Translations under genes and position numbers: made by a program
Notes under the pieces: model-generated
What the model was told of the DNA's origin: nothing
Databases searched by the model: none
Seen by the model: only the letters and a program-made list of their open reading frames with translations
Shown here: positions 25,281 to 33,671 of the stretch, piece by piece
Layout of the letters: every line of letters begins with the position of its first letter
How positions within the stretch are numbered: the first letter of the stretch is position 1
Source: Nitrososphaerota archaeon
GTDB lineage: Archaea; Thermoproteota; Nitrososphaeria; Nitrososphaerales; Gagatemarchaeaceae
Direction of reading: 5' to 3'
DNA length: 64,000 nt
NCBI GenBank assembly: GCA_028867035.1
Contig: JAGWHB010000003.1
Coordinates: 242,960-306,959, forward strand

Positions 25281-25314
25281 CATTCTTAAAAACCTGCCTC
25301 GACTGGACCTCCCA

Positions 25315-25689
25315 ATGATTCCAAACGAGCATCTGCAGGAGTCTGCAGCTTTCACTGAAGCCGAAGCCGAGTATCTGGCAGAGAATTTCATAGGGAGGGT
25401 CGCCACCGTGTCCGTCTCAGGTCAGCCCCACGTGGTCCCTGTCGCCTACAGGTTCGACGGCAAGGCGGTAACGTTCAGCGGCTGGAACCTCGCCTCCAGC
25501 CTGAAGTACAGGAACCTGATGGCCAACGACAAGGTCGCCTTCGTAGTCGACGACGTGGTGTCCACCGACCCCTGGCGTGCCAGGGGCGTGGAAATCCGCG
25601 GAAAGGCGGAGCCCGCGTCTTCGAAGAGCGGCGTGAGCATGATTAGGATAATCCCACTCAATATTAGGAGCTGGGGGCTGGGTGCCTGA
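25315..25689 (+). CDS. PPOX-class flavin/F420 protein
   Basis: 124 residues with FIGRVATVSVSGQPHVVPVAYR and LKYRNLMANDKVAFVVDDVVS, then GVEIRGKAEPA and IRIIPLNIRSWGL. This is a split-barrel FMN/F420-binding protein of the PPOX class, different in sequence from the one at 6877. ATG 25315 lies ~28 nt after a TTCTTAAAA box. It is divergent from hxlR and two bases before the HtrA-like gene. Its role may be reduction of electrophiles sensed by the HxlR protein; that is inference. Confidence 0.82.
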   Translation: MIPNEHLQESAAFTEAEAEYLAENFIGRVATVSVSGQPHVVPVAYRFDGKAVTFSGWNLASSLKYRNLMANDKVAFVVDDVVSTDPWRARGVEIRGKAEPASSKSGVSMIRIIPLNIRSWGLGA

Positions 25690-25691
25690 AG

Positions 25692-26651
25692 ATGGCGCTC
25701 TCAGGCTTCGAGGACCAGGTCACACAAGCCGTGGAGAAGCTCAGCGAAAGCATCGTGAGCGTAAGCAGCATGAGGCTCGAACGCCGGTTCTTCGGCATCG
25801 TGCCACTCGAGGGACAGGGGTCAGGAATAATCCTCGACAGGAAGGGCCTGATAGTCACCAATAACCACGTGATCGACGGGGCCAACCAGGTCCACGTCAG
25901 CCTCAAAGACGGAAGGACTTTCACTGGCGAAGTCGTCGGCTCGGACGAAGCCACTGATGTCGCGGTGATCAGGGTCGACGCATCCGACCTGCCGGCCGCT
26001 AACCTTGGAGACTCGGAGGCAGTAAGGGTGGGCCAATTCGTCCTCGCCATAGGCAATGCTCTCGCCCTCCCGGGAGGCCCAACAGTCTCCATGGGCGTCT
26101 TGAGCGCGAAGGGGAGGCCGCTGCCCGGTTCTGACTTCATCTTCGAGGGACTCCTTCAGACGGACGCCGCGGTGAACCCTGGGAACAGCGGAGGGCCGCT
26201 CGCGGACCTCGACGGTAAGATAATAGGCATCACTACGATGATGATACCCTATGCCCAGGGCATGGGCTTCGCTATTCCTATCAACACGGTCAAGAAGATC
26301 GCACAGGAAATACTCGAGAGCGGAAGGGTCAGCAGGCGTTGGATAGGCATCTCCGGGATCGACGTCAGCCCCCAGCTCGCCAGAAGGTACAACCTGCAGA
26401 CCGAGGCCGGGTTCCTGGTGGCCGAGGTCGTTCCCCGCAGCCCAGCTGACTTCGCGGGACTGCGAAACGGCGACGTGATCATAGGGGCCGACGGAACAGA
26501 AGTGAAGCACACGAAGGACCTTCTGATGGCGGTCTCCAAAGTCTCCTCCGGGGGACGAGTGAGACTCGACATCAACAGGCTGGGGAGGAAGGGGGTCCTG
26601 GACGTCAACCCGACCGAGGCTCCTCCCGTCCAGAGCCAAGACGGAAGATAG
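25692..26651 (+). CDS. HtrA/DegP-type serine protease with PDZ domain, no signal peptide
   Basis: 319 residues. The trypsin-fold triad is complete: IVTNNHVIDGA (His), EATDVAVIRVD (Asp) and NPGNSGGPLADLDG (Ser). One PDZ domain follows (GFLVAEVVPRSPADFAGLRNGDVIIGADG). Neither a signal peptide nor a membrane anchor is visible, so it acts in the cytoplasm or is attached by other means. HtrA enzymes degrade or refold damaged proteins. It starts two bases after the PPOX gene, so the pair should be co-expressed, in line with a stress response under HxlR control. Confidence 0.9.
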   Translation: MALSGFEDQVTQAVEKLSESIVSVSSMRLERRFFGIVPLEGQGSGIILDRKGLIVTNNHVIDGANQVHVSLKDGRTFTGEVVGSDEATDVAVIRVDASDLPAANLGDSEAVRVGQFVLAIGNALALPGGPTVSMGVLSAKGRPLPGSDFIFEGLLQTDAAVNPGNSGGPLADLDGKIIGITTMMIPYAQGMGFAIPINTVKKIAQEILESGRVSRRWIGISGIDVSPQLARRYNLQTEAGFLVAEVVPRSPADFAGLRNGDVIIGADGTEVKHTKDLLMAVSKVSSGGRVRLDINRLGRKGVLDVNPTEAPPVQSQDGR

Positions 26652-26692
26652 CAGTCCGACGACTTTAACTCGCACCTTCAAGAACACCCCCC

Positions 26693-27826
26693 ATGGCATT
26701 TACAACGACGGTGGTGGGTAGCTTCCCGCGTCCGAGGGAGCTGATCGAGTCTACCAAGAAGCACACCAAGGGGGAGGTGACGCAGAAAGAGCTGGACGGG
26801 CTCGTTGAGAAGGCCACCAGGTCGATTATAGCCCACGAGGAGGAGGCCGGGCTCGATGTCATAACAGACGGGGAGCAGAGGAGGAGCAGCTTCGTCAGCT
26901 TCGTGGGCGACAAGATCCCCGGGTTCAAGGTGATGCACATCGCGCAGCTGAACCCCGACGGGCTGGAGATACTCAAGCGGAACAAGGTGCAGCTCACATA
27001 CATGAGGGCCGTGGTCACCGAAAAGCTCAGCGACGCCGTCCTTGCCAGGGACGAGTTCGAGGCCGCGAAGAAGTATTCCAGGAAGCCGTTCAAGGTGACG
27101 CTCCCGGCTCCATATCTTGTCATGTGGGAGAGCTGGCACAAGGAGTTCTCCAAGGACGCCTACGCCACCCCCGAAGACTTCGCTCACGCATACGCCAGGC
27201 TCCTGAGGAAGGAGGTGCTCCGGCTAAAGGACGCGGGGGTCTCTTTCATCCAGATTGACGAGCCGATGCTTGGCGACCTCACCGAGGCGGGCGACAAACC
27301 CGACAGGTACAGGCGTGTCTTCAACGAGCTCTACGGCCAGGAGTACCGCGGCTTCAAGGAGGAACTCAGGCTGGCTGTCGACCTCCTGAACGAAGCGACG
27401 AGCGGAGTTAGCGGGGTCAGGCTAGGAGTCCACATGGACCGCTGGCCCAACAAGGACTCTCCATATTTCGACCTGGGCTACGAAAGGTTCCTTCCGGAGC
27501 TACTAGAGACGAAGACGGACCAGTTCGTGCTAGAATATACCTCGGCGGGTACGGGGGACCCCGCGAAGCTTGTGAAGGAGTTCCCGGCGGGGATGGAGAT
27601 CGGCTTGGGCGTGGTGAGCGTGCAGGACTACGAAGTCGAATCCCCGGAGACCATCGTTTCACGGGTCAAGAGAGTCATCGGCTCCATCGAGCCTGAAAGG
27701 ATCTGGCTCAACCCCGACTGCGGGTTCGCTCCCGGAATGTTCAGGACCTTCCCCACGGACGTCGCCTTCGCCAAACTCCGGTCGATGACGAAAGCGGCGG
27801 AAATGCTTAGGAAAGAGTACGCCTGA
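26693..27826 (+). CDS. Cobalamin-independent methionine synthase-like (MetE C-terminal domain) protein
   Basis: 377 residues, a single MetE-type TIM barrel. TTVVGSFPRP, GLDVITDGEQRR and FIQIDEPMLGDL are family motifs. Zinc in MetE is held by H-x-C, a Glu and a later Cys; here the first pair reads GVHMDRW, so Cys is replaced by Asp, while LEYTSA and LNPDCGFAP keep Glu and Cys. Core-MetE enzymes methylate homocysteine with folate-independent donors, but the altered ligand leaves the substrate open. The MTHFR-like gene begins 11 nt downstream, implying a linked one-carbon reaction. Confidence 0.75.
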   Translation: MAFTTTVVGSFPRPRELIESTKKHTKGEVTQKELDGLVEKATRSIIAHEEEAGLDVITDGEQRRSSFVSFVGDKIPGFKVMHIAQLNPDGLEILKRNKVQLTYMRAVVTEKLSDAVLARDEFEAAKKYSRKPFKVTLPAPYLVMWESWHKEFSKDAYATPEDFAHAYARLLRKEVLRLKDAGVSFIQIDEPMLGDLTEAGDKPDRYRRVFNELYGQEYRGFKEELRLAVDLLNEATSGVSGVRLGVHMDRWPNKDSPYFDLGYERFLPELLETKTDQFVLEYTSAGTGDPAKLVKEFPAGMEIGLGVVSVQDYEVESPETIVSRVKRVIGSIEPERIWLNPDCGFAPGMFRTFPTDVAFAKLRSMTKAAEMLRKEYA

Positions 27827-27837
27827 GCGGCGGCCTC

Positions 27838-28770
27838 TTGACCCTGAAGGCGGCACTGAACAGCCGGCCCGTGATCTACGAGATCGTCCCCCCGAGGAGG
27901 GACACCTCCAGGTTCAGCACCGAACTGCGCGGGGTTGAGGACGTCCTCCAGGACGACAGGATCGCAGCGATAAACATACCCGAGCTCATAAACAGGCGGG
28001 AGGAACGCGGGGTGGTCTACTCGCCGGCGACCATCCCGCCCGAAGAATACGCCATGATGATCAAGGACTACAAAGAGTCCATAGTGAATCTGATAGCTCC
28101 AAGGCTCGAGAGGGAGGCGTTCCTCCTCCGAGCGAGGAAGGTCCTGCACGAGTACAAGATACCCAACCTGGTCCTGGTGGGCAGGGAAAGGCGCGGTGAC
28201 ATCCTCCCCGGCCCGGAAGTAACCGAAGGGCTCAAGCTCCTCGCAGCCGAGAAGGGGAAGTCAACCACGCTCGGCGGTATCTGCATATTTTCGCGCGAAT
28301 CCTCCGGGGTGGCCGACGGCGGGACTAAAGTAAAGAAGTTGCCGGAGCAGAGGCGGGTGTGGTCGAAGGCGGAAGCAGGGTGCGATTTCGTCACGAGCCA
28401 GATAATATTCGACCCCAATCCTGCTTTGAATTTCCTGCGTGCCTATGGGAAGCTGTGCGAAGAAACAGGGCGGGACCCGCTCACCGTCTTCATCAGCCTG
28501 ACGACGATACCTTCTACAAGCATACTCTCACTCCTTGACTCCTTGGACGTCGTCGTCCCCGAAACAGTCAGGAAGCGGCTGAGCACAAGCTCCGACATGG
28601 GCAGGGAGTCGCTCAGGATCGCCGAAGAGATATTCCACCAGGTAGTGTCCGAGGCTGAGAAGGACGCGATACGCGTTCCGCTCGGACTGCAGATAGAACA
28701 GGTAGGGGTCAACAGCGGCGAACTTTCGCTTGAGCTGTTGGATGCGACCTATCCGACCATCCGCAAGTGA
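27838..28770 (+). CDS. Methylenetetrahydrofolate reductase-like protein
   Basis: 310 residues from TTG 27838. IYEIVPPRRDTSRF near the N-terminus, VLVGRERRGDILPG and SKAEAGCDFVTSQIIFDPN match the FAD-containing MTHFR (MetF) barrel, in which the Glu of the first strand donates a proton. It would reduce methylene-tetrahydrofolate or tetrahydromethanopterin to the methyl form. Pairing with the MetE-like gene suggests a local route from a one-carbon carrier to a methylated product. Compared with MetF the sequence is divergent, so substrate and carrier are uncertain. Confidence 0.75.
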   Translation: MTLKAALNSRPVIYEIVPPRRDTSRFSTELRGVEDVLQDDRIAAINIPELINRREERGVVYSPATIPPEEYAMMIKDYKESIVNLIAPRLEREAFLLRARKVLHEYKIPNLVLVGRERRGDILPGPEVTEGLKLLAAEKGKSTTLGGICIFSRESSGVADGGTKVKKLPEQRRVWSKAEAGCDFVTSQIIFDPNPALNFLRAYGKLCEETGRDPLTVFISLTTIPSTSILSLLDSLDVVVPETVRKRLSTSSDMGRESLRIAEEIFHQVVSEAEKDAIRVPLGLQIEQVGVNSGELSLELLDATYPTIRK

Positions 28771-28792
28771 GCCCGCCGATTCCACGCCCAAC

Positions 28793-28800
28793 GATTAATA
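28793..28800 (+). promoter_or_regulatory. TATA box for the nucleotidyltransferase gene
   Basis: GATTAATA lies about 27 nt before the GTG at 28824. It supports that GTG over the longer in-frame extension at 28767, whose first residues have no family similarity. Confidence 0.55.
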
Positions 28801-28823
28801 GCCGAAGCCATTCGAGCCCGGCC

Positions 28824-29570
28824 GTGAAAACGAACACCCAAGCCGCCATCTTGTGCGGTGGTCGGGGGGAGAGGCTCAAGCCCCTCACGGATTATTTCCA
28901 GAAGGTCATGATCCCGATCGGACCGAAGAAGCTTCCGCTCCTCGCCTACATCATAGCGTTGATGAGGAACCACAGCATTACAAAGATCGCACTCCTGACC
29001 GGATACCGTTCCGAGGACATCAGGCGCTATTTTGGGGACGGCTCCGCGCAGAGGGTGGACCTCTCGTATTCGGAAGACACGAAGAGACGGAAAGGGAGCC
29101 TCAACGCAGTCGCCAACGCCCTGAGCAGCGGAGCGATCTCAGGGGCGAACGAGCTCCTGATCTATTATGGGGACATCCTGACAGACCTCGACATCACACA
29201 GCTCCTCGAAGTCCACAGAAGGTCGAGGGCCGGAGTGACGCTGGTGCTGGACAAGGGGTATACGCTACCGGTGGGGGTCGCAGAGGTCGAGGGAGGCATC
29301 GTCACTTCGCTGAAGGAAAAGCCGAAGATGGACCTGAGCGTCACAACGGGGATGATGGTGGTGGGCCAAGGGGCCATGAAGTCCATCACAGAAACGGCGA
29401 GCACGAAGAGGACCGACCTCATGACCGACTTCGTCCCGCGCTATCTGAGCGGAGGAGGGAGGGTGGCTGCATATTACACCACCAACAGATGGTTCGACGT
29501 GGGGACGGTGTCAAGCTTCGAAAAGCTCAACGAGGAGCTGGGCAAGCACCCACTCGGCTACGTAGTCTGA
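28824..29570 (+). CDS. Sugar-phosphate nucleotidyltransferase (NDP-sugar pyrophosphorylase)
   Basis: 248 residues. AAILCGGRGERLKPLTDYFQKVMIPIG is the nucleotide-binding signature of the RmlA/GalU group, followed by LIYYGDILTDLDI (metal Asp) and NRWFDVGTVSSFEKLNEEL. It activates a sugar phosphate with NTP to an NDP-sugar for glycans or glycolipids. No glycosyltransferase or sugar-modifying genes adjoin it, so the sugar is unknown. The protein ends soon after the catalytic domain, with no left-handed beta-helix. Confidence 0.88.
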   Translation: MKTNTQAAILCGGRGERLKPLTDYFQKVMIPIGPKKLPLLAYIIALMRNHSITKIALLTGYRSEDIRRYFGDGSAQRVDLSYSEDTKRRKGSLNAVANALSSGAISGANELLIYYGDILTDLDITQLLEVHRRSRAGVTLVLDKGYTLPVGVAEVEGGIVTSLKEKPKMDLSVTTGMMVVGQGAMKSITETASTKRTDLMTDFVPRYLSGGGRVAAYYTTNRWFDVGTVSSFEKLNEELGKHPLGYVV

Positions 29571-29579
29571 CAGTCTTTC

Positions 29580-29933
29580 TCACGAAATCCTGTCCTGTAT
29601 ATCCTCCTCCTTGGACCTCGCCAATCTTATCTCCCTAGAAAGCCTCGAGGAGAACCTCAGGTCGCGGAGTCCCACGTAGAGCCAGAGGACCACGAGCAGC
29701 AGCACGACGAGCTCCGTGCCTACGTTGACAGGGTCGGTCAGGTTCACGCTCACGGCGGTGGTGCCGGCTAAAGGGAGGACCAGTTGGTAGAGGTATGAGA
29801 CAGCGAGGACCGCGGCCACCATGATTGTGAGCATCGAAAGGGCCCTGATTCTCCCGGCCGTCTGCTCGACGTGCCTCACCAGCTCCTGGTGTGCGTCGAT
29901 TATCTGAGGCCCTCGCTCAGCCTCGTCGCTCAT
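29580..29933 (-). CDS. Two-helix membrane protein of unknown function
   Basis: 117 residues. An acidic N-terminal helix (QIIDAHQELVRHVEQTAGRI) precedes two membrane helices (ALSMLTIMVAAVLAVSYLYQ and LVVLLLVVLWLYVGLRDL) and a charged C-terminal helix (SREIRLARSKEEDIQDRIS). It is tail-to-tail with the nucleotidyltransferase gene. No domain is recognised. Confidence 0.65.
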   Translation of the reverse strand: MSDEAERGPQIIDAHQELVRHVEQTAGRIRALSMLTIMVAAVLAVSYLYQLVLPLAGTTAVSVNLTDPVNVGTELVVLLLVVLWLYVGLRDLRFSSRLSREIRLARSKEEDIQDRIS

Positions 29934-30011
29934 GCTAGGAATGCCCCCGACTTCCGCATAAAAGCCATGCTGACCTCAAGTAACTATGGCCAGCCTCCTC
30001 CATATCTGAAG

Positions 30012-30242
30012 TCAATCTCCGTAAAGCTTGTGGCCTTCACTGCTGATGTGGAGCTCCTCTTTCCCATCCACGAGCTCGGACCTGATGAGGCCTTTGGCTA
30101 GCATCGGTCCGGTATAGCTTTCCATCCTCGCCATGTTGACGTTGCACGGCTGTGCCAGCCGCGTGATCACTTTGGGAGATGCGGAGAGCGACGCGAGTAT
30201 CTCCATCTGGATGAGGATCGGCTCCCTCTTCTTCAAACACAC
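30012..30242 (-). CDS. Small archaeal winged-helix regulator
   Basis: 76 residues from GTG 30242. The layout (ILIQMEILASLSASPKVITR, NVNMARMESYTGPMLAKGLI, then a beta wing KEELHISSEGHKLYGD) matches the single-domain winged helices common in Thaumarchaeota and Crenarchaeota. A TCTTATATC box is about 25 nt upstream, giving a leaderless transcript. It lies 39 nt downstream of... and on the opposite side from the ABC exporter start: it sits after the exporter's stop on the same strand, so it might be expressed separately. Target unknown. Confidence 0.75.
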   Translation of the reverse strand: MCLKKREPILIQMEILASLSASPKVITRLAQPCNVNMARMESYTGPMLAKGLIRSELVDGKEELHISSEGHKLYGD

Positions 30243-30281
30243 CGGGAATGCTCCCTGTCTGATATAAGATGAGGGTGAGGA

Positions 30282-31412
30282 CTAGTCTTCGCGCCAACGG
30301 AAGAAACGCACGGCAAGGGCGAATACGACCACGGATATCACGAGCAATAGCCCGACGTCGAAGTAGGCGGGGCCGTAGTTCCCGTATATCATGACGTTGT
30401 TCAAGCCATCTATGAGGTAGTACAGTGGAAGCACGTGTGCGATGCTCTGAAGGTACATTGGCATGGCGTTCACCGGGAAGAAGGTCCCCGAAAGGAACAT
30501 CATTGGGAATGTGACGAGGTTTCCGACCACCGCCGCCGACTCCGGGCTGTTGGAGACCGTCCCCACCAGCATCCCAAGCGACACGAAGAAGAAAGGCCCC
30601 AGGACCAGAAACATTGCTATCCCCCAGGTGAAAGATATGTGCGCCCCGAACACGTAGATGCCCACCGCCGACATGAGCACGAAGGAGACGAAAGTCGTCC
30701 CTATGTACCACAGTATCTTCGACAGCAGCCACTCCGTCTTGGTTAGGGGAGTGAGGGAGAGGAGCTTGAACACTTTGTCCCTCCTGTAGGTGGAGCTGAT
30801 GTTTACCAACGCGAACATCGGGCTGGTGAGGGCGGCGAACCCTATCAGCCCGGGCACGAGGAAGTCGATGTACTTGTAGGTTGAAGACACCGCAGTCCGC
30901 TGGCTCACCCCGATGTAGTGCACCCCGCTCGCTCCGCGGAGGTTGAAGGCGTTGACTACCTCGCTTGTGATCCCGGAGACGATCGCGCTGCTCGTCGAGG
31001 ACGGGTTCCCGTAGACTGTCACGTTGACCTTCTGGTCGGCTAGGTATGCTGAGCTGAACCCCTGCGGTATCACTACGCCGTCGGTCGACGAATGAGACGA
31101 GAGATATTGGGTGAAGTTCTGGTCCGCCGGGACCGATACGAGCTTGAGGGCGGTCGTGCTGTTCAGCGCCGTCACGAACGCTCCGCTCACGGGTCCGCTG
31201 TCAAGGTTCTGGACGTACACCGTGGTCGTTCCTGTCCCCGCGTTCGAGAAGATGGCACCGAACAGCAGTATGAGGATTATGGGGAACACCAGGGTGAAGA
31301 AGAAGCCCTCCCTGCTCCTGAGGTTTCCAGTCGCGTAGACCTTCAGGTCTGCCGACATCCGGCGAACGTTGAACGCCAGCTCAGTCCTCCTCCTTCTCGG
31401 TCTTTCCTTCAT
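30282..31412 (-). CDS. ABC-2 type transporter permease
   Basis: About 376 residues. An N-terminal helix (FTLVFPIILILLFGAIFSN) leads into a ~150-residue extracellular domain with Thr/Ser-rich and beta segments (TTTVYVQNLDSGPVSGAFV). Five more helices follow, including GTVSNSPESAAVVGNLVTFP and MMFLSGTFFPVNAMP, the ABC-2 signature. The architecture is that of the DrrB/YhaP-like exporters. ATG 31412 overlaps the upstream ATPase gene by 32 nt; ATG 31358 is an alternative. With the ATPase it forms a complete exporter of unknown substrate. Confidence 0.85.
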   Translation of the reverse strand: MKERPRRRRTELAFNVRRMSADLKVYATGNLRSREGFFFTLVFPIILILLFGAIFSNAGTGTTTVYVQNLDSGPVSGAFVTALNSTTALKLVSVPADQNFTQYLSSHSSTDGVVIPQGFSSAYLADQKVNVTVYGNPSSTSSAIVSGITSEVVNAFNLRGASGVHYIGVSQRTAVSSTYKYIDFLVPGLIGFAALTSPMFALVNISSTYRRDKVFKLLSLTPLTKTEWLLSKILWYIGTTFVSFVLMSAVGIYVFGAHISFTWGIAMFLVLGPFFFVSLGMLVGTVSNSPESAAVVGNLVTFPMMFLSGTFFPVNAMPMYLQSIAHVLPLYYLIDGLNNVMIYGNYGPAYFDVGLLLVISVVVFALAVRFFRWRED

Positions 31413-32301
31413 CCCCCAGGAGCTTGAGGAACACGTCCTCCAGGCTGTCCTTCCTGACGGCGAGGTCCCCCCAGCCTGCACCTGACTCCTCGATAGCGCC
31501 CAGTGCGACCAGGGCGTCGTCTTTGTCCCTGAGGAGTATGGTCACCGAACCGCCGTCCCCTCGCACCTGAAGCTTCGTGTTCTCCTTCAAGAACCTCAGG
31601 AGGTCATCCCCGGCCTTGACGACCATCCTCTGACCAGAGCCGTATTTCGCCTCGATCTCTTCGGTGGTCCCCATGGCCACGATCTTCCCGTGGTTCATGA
31701 TCGCGACCCTGTCCGCCAGCTCTTCGGCTTCCTCGAGGTAGTGCGTCGTCAGCATCACAGTCCTCCCTTCCGTCTTGAGCTTCCGTATCACCTCCCAGAC
31801 CGCCCTCCTTGCCTGCGGGTCCAGTCCGGTGGTGGGCTCGTCAAGGAACACCACCTCGGGGTCGTTGACCAGAGAGAGCGCCATGCCGAGCTTCTGTTTC
31901 TGCCCCCCTGAAAGGTGCTGGAACCACGTGTTCGCGGCCTCTTCAAGGATTACACGGCGAAGCAGCGCCTCGGCGTCGACCTTCTTGTCGAACAGGGCCC
32001 CATAAAATCGGATGGCCTCCTTCGGAGTCGGATAGTCCAGGAACTTGAACCCCTGGGGTATGACCCCTATCCTCTTGTGCAGTTCATAGCCCATCTTCCA
32101 GGGGTCCATCTCCAGGACTTTGGTGGTACCGCCCTCCTGCTGCCTGAGCCCCTCGAGTATCTCTATGATGGTCGTCTTGCCCGCGCCGTTCGGCCCGAGG
32201 AGCGAAAACACCTCCCCCTTGTTCACCGAAAATGAAATCCCGTCCACGGCCTTCAGGCTACCATAGTTCTTCTCGAGGCTTTCTACCTCAATGGCGGGCA
32301 C
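31381..32301 (-). CDS. ABC transporter ATPase (DrrA/CcmA type)
   Basis: 306 residues. Walker A is LLGPNGAGKTTIIEIL, the signature LSGGQKQKLGMALSL, and Walker B VVFLDEPTTGLDPQA, with the switch His in LTTHYLEEAEELADRV. The C-terminal ~80 residues are the extension typical of ABC-2 exporter ATPases. GTG start at 32301 with a GTAAATACC box about 20-25 nt upstream. It powers the overlapping downstream permease. Confidence 0.93.
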   Translation of the reverse strand: MPAIEVESLEKNYGSLKAVDGISFSVNKGEVFSLLGPNGAGKTTIIEILEGLRQQEGGTTKVLEMDPWKMGYELHKRIGVIPQGFKFLDYPTPKEAIRFYGALFDKKVDAEALLRRVILEEAANTWFQHLSGGQKQKLGMALSLVNDPEVVFLDEPTTGLDPQARRAVWEVIRKLKTEGRTVMLTTHYLEEAEELADRVAIMNHGKIVAMGTTEEIEAKYGSGQRMVVKAGDDLLRFLKENTKLQVRGDGGSVTILLRDKDDALVALGAIEESGAGWGDLAVRKDSLEDVFLKLLGDEGKTEKEED

Positions 32302-32338
32302 GACCCGGCGCTTTCGGGTCGGTATTTACACGATGCGC

Positions 32339-32563
32339 CTAGGTGCTGGCAGGTGGCGGCCCCCATTCCCGGGGACCCCACCTTCGGAAACCCCTCCCGA
32401 AAAGGATCATTGCGATTCCTCCCAGCACGAGGACGATCCCTATGATCACAGCGAGGAGCTCGAGGATCACGAAGATGACGCTCACCACAAAGCTTGCCAG
32501 CAGTATGAGTATGACCAACCCGACAAGCACCATCAGAGCTCCCAACATCTGGGACTTGTGCAC
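32339..32563 (-). CDS. Small two-helix membrane protein
   Basis: 74 residues from GTG 32563. It is almost entirely hydrophobic (MLGALMVLVGLVILILLASF and VIFVILELLAVIIGIVLVLG), ending in GRGFRRWGPREWGPPP. A GATAAATAG box about 26 nt upstream supports the start and a leaderless transcript. It lies upstream of the ABC exporter operon on the same strand. Function unknown. Confidence 0.65.
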   Translation of the reverse strand: MHKSQMLGALMVLVGLVILILLASFVVSVIFVILELLAVIIGIVLVLGGIAMILFGRGFRRWGPREWGPPPAST

Positions 32564-32680
32564 GACTCCGTGGGCCCAGGGCCGCTATTTATCCTAGGTC
32601 GCCGTGGGAGGACCGACTTACGCCGGCCCCGGCTGCACCTCATCCGATTAATACCTCGGCCGAAAGAGCCTGGCCTCGGC

Positions 32681-33577
32681 ATGAGAATCGGAATCGTTGG
32701 CGCCCCCGTCGACCTGGGTCAGCAGAGGCGCGGTGTCGACATGGGCCCCAGCGCCATCAGGATCGCGAGGCTCGAGGACCGCCTTGAAGCCCTTGGACAC
32801 ACGGTGAAAGACCTCGGCAACATCCCCGCCTCCGACATGGCGATAGCTGCCGTCGGGGACAAGAAGGCCAGGTATCTGGCCGACGTCGTGAAACATTGCG
32901 AGCAGATTTCCGGGAAGGTGTCTGCGTCGGTCGACCAGGGTTCGTTCCCCCTCGTCCTCGGAGGGGACCAGAGCGTGTCCATCGGGACCCTTGCAGGCCT
33001 GGCGCAGTCGGGAACAAGGAGGGGCATAATCTGGTTCGACGCCCACGGGGACTTCAACACCCCGAAGACAACCCCGAGCGGGAACATCCACGGGATGGCG
33101 CTGGCAGCCATCCTCGGCTACGGCGACCGGAGGCTAGTGGGCCTGGGGGGCGTCTCGCCGAAGGCCCTTGAGCGGAACACGGTGCTAATCGGGGGAAGGG
33201 ACTTCGACCGCGAGGAGGCGAAAGCCATCGCTCGTTCCAAGATCACTGTCTTCACCATGAAGGAGATAGACGAGCTTGGGATGAGGAGGGTTGTGAGGGA
33301 GGCCCTGAAGGTCGCCGGCCTCGGTGTGAGCCAAATCCATGTCAGCTTCGACGTCGACGCAGTGGATCCAAGAGAGGCGCCTGGGACAGGCACACCGGTC
33401 AGGGGCGGCCTCACCTATCGGGAGGCCCAGCTCGCAATGGAGATGCTCTCCGATTCCCGCAGGATCACCTCAGCCGAGTTCGTCGAGGTGAACCCGATAC
33501 TCGACCTTTCGAACCAGACGGCGGAGCTCGTGGTCGAGCTGGTACTCTCGCTCTTCGGAAAGAAGATCCTGCACTGA
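32681..33577 (+). CDS. Arginase-family ureohydrolase
   Basis: 298 residues. The metal and substrate motifs are FDAHGDFNTPKTTPSGNIHGM, SFDVDAVDPREAPGTGTPV and the late Glu in EFVEVNPIL. The Asn and Ser of NTPKTTPSGN are those that hold the alpha-amino acid group of arginine, so arginase is favoured over agmatinase. Catalytic His is in GNIHGM. One Mn ligand is odd: the usual GGDHS reads GGDQS. The enzyme would hydrolyse arginine to ornithine and urea. A GATTAATAC box lies about 30 nt before ATG 32681. It stands alone, tail-to-tail with nothing on the minus strand. Confidence 0.85.
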   Translation: MRIGIVGAPVDLGQQRRGVDMGPSAIRIARLEDRLEALGHTVKDLGNIPASDMAIAAVGDKKARYLADVVKHCEQISGKVSASVDQGSFPLVLGGDQSVSIGTLAGLAQSGTRRGIIWFDAHGDFNTPKTTPSGNIHGMALAAILGYGDRRLVGLGGVSPKALERNTVLIGGRDFDREEAKAIARSKITVFTMKEIDELGMRRVVREALKVAGLGVSQIHVSFDVDAVDPREAPGTGTPVRGGLTYREAQLAMEMLSDSRRITSAEFVEVNPILDLSNQTAELVVELVLSLFGKKILH

Positions 33578-33602
33578 AAATCCTCGCTGCCGGCCCACGC
33601 CG

Positions 33603-33632
33603 GTAGTTACCTCAGGTAACTACTTGAGGTAA
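33603..33632. promoter_or_regulatory. Overlapping palindromes GTAGTTACC-TCA-GGTAACTAC and TTACCTCA-N10-TGAGGTAA
   Basis: A 9-bp perfect inverted repeat with a 3-base centre (33603-33623) shares its half-sites with an 8-bp inverted repeat (33607-33614 with 33625-33632), so GGTAA/TTACC occurs three times. A CTATAAGG TATA-like box follows at ~33641-33648, 25-30 nt before the ATG at 33672. It looks like an operator or activator site for the decayed ATPase gene. Confidence 0.5.
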
Positions 33633-33671
33633 GCAATGCTCTATAAGGCGAGACCGTCCTCCCGCAGCATG

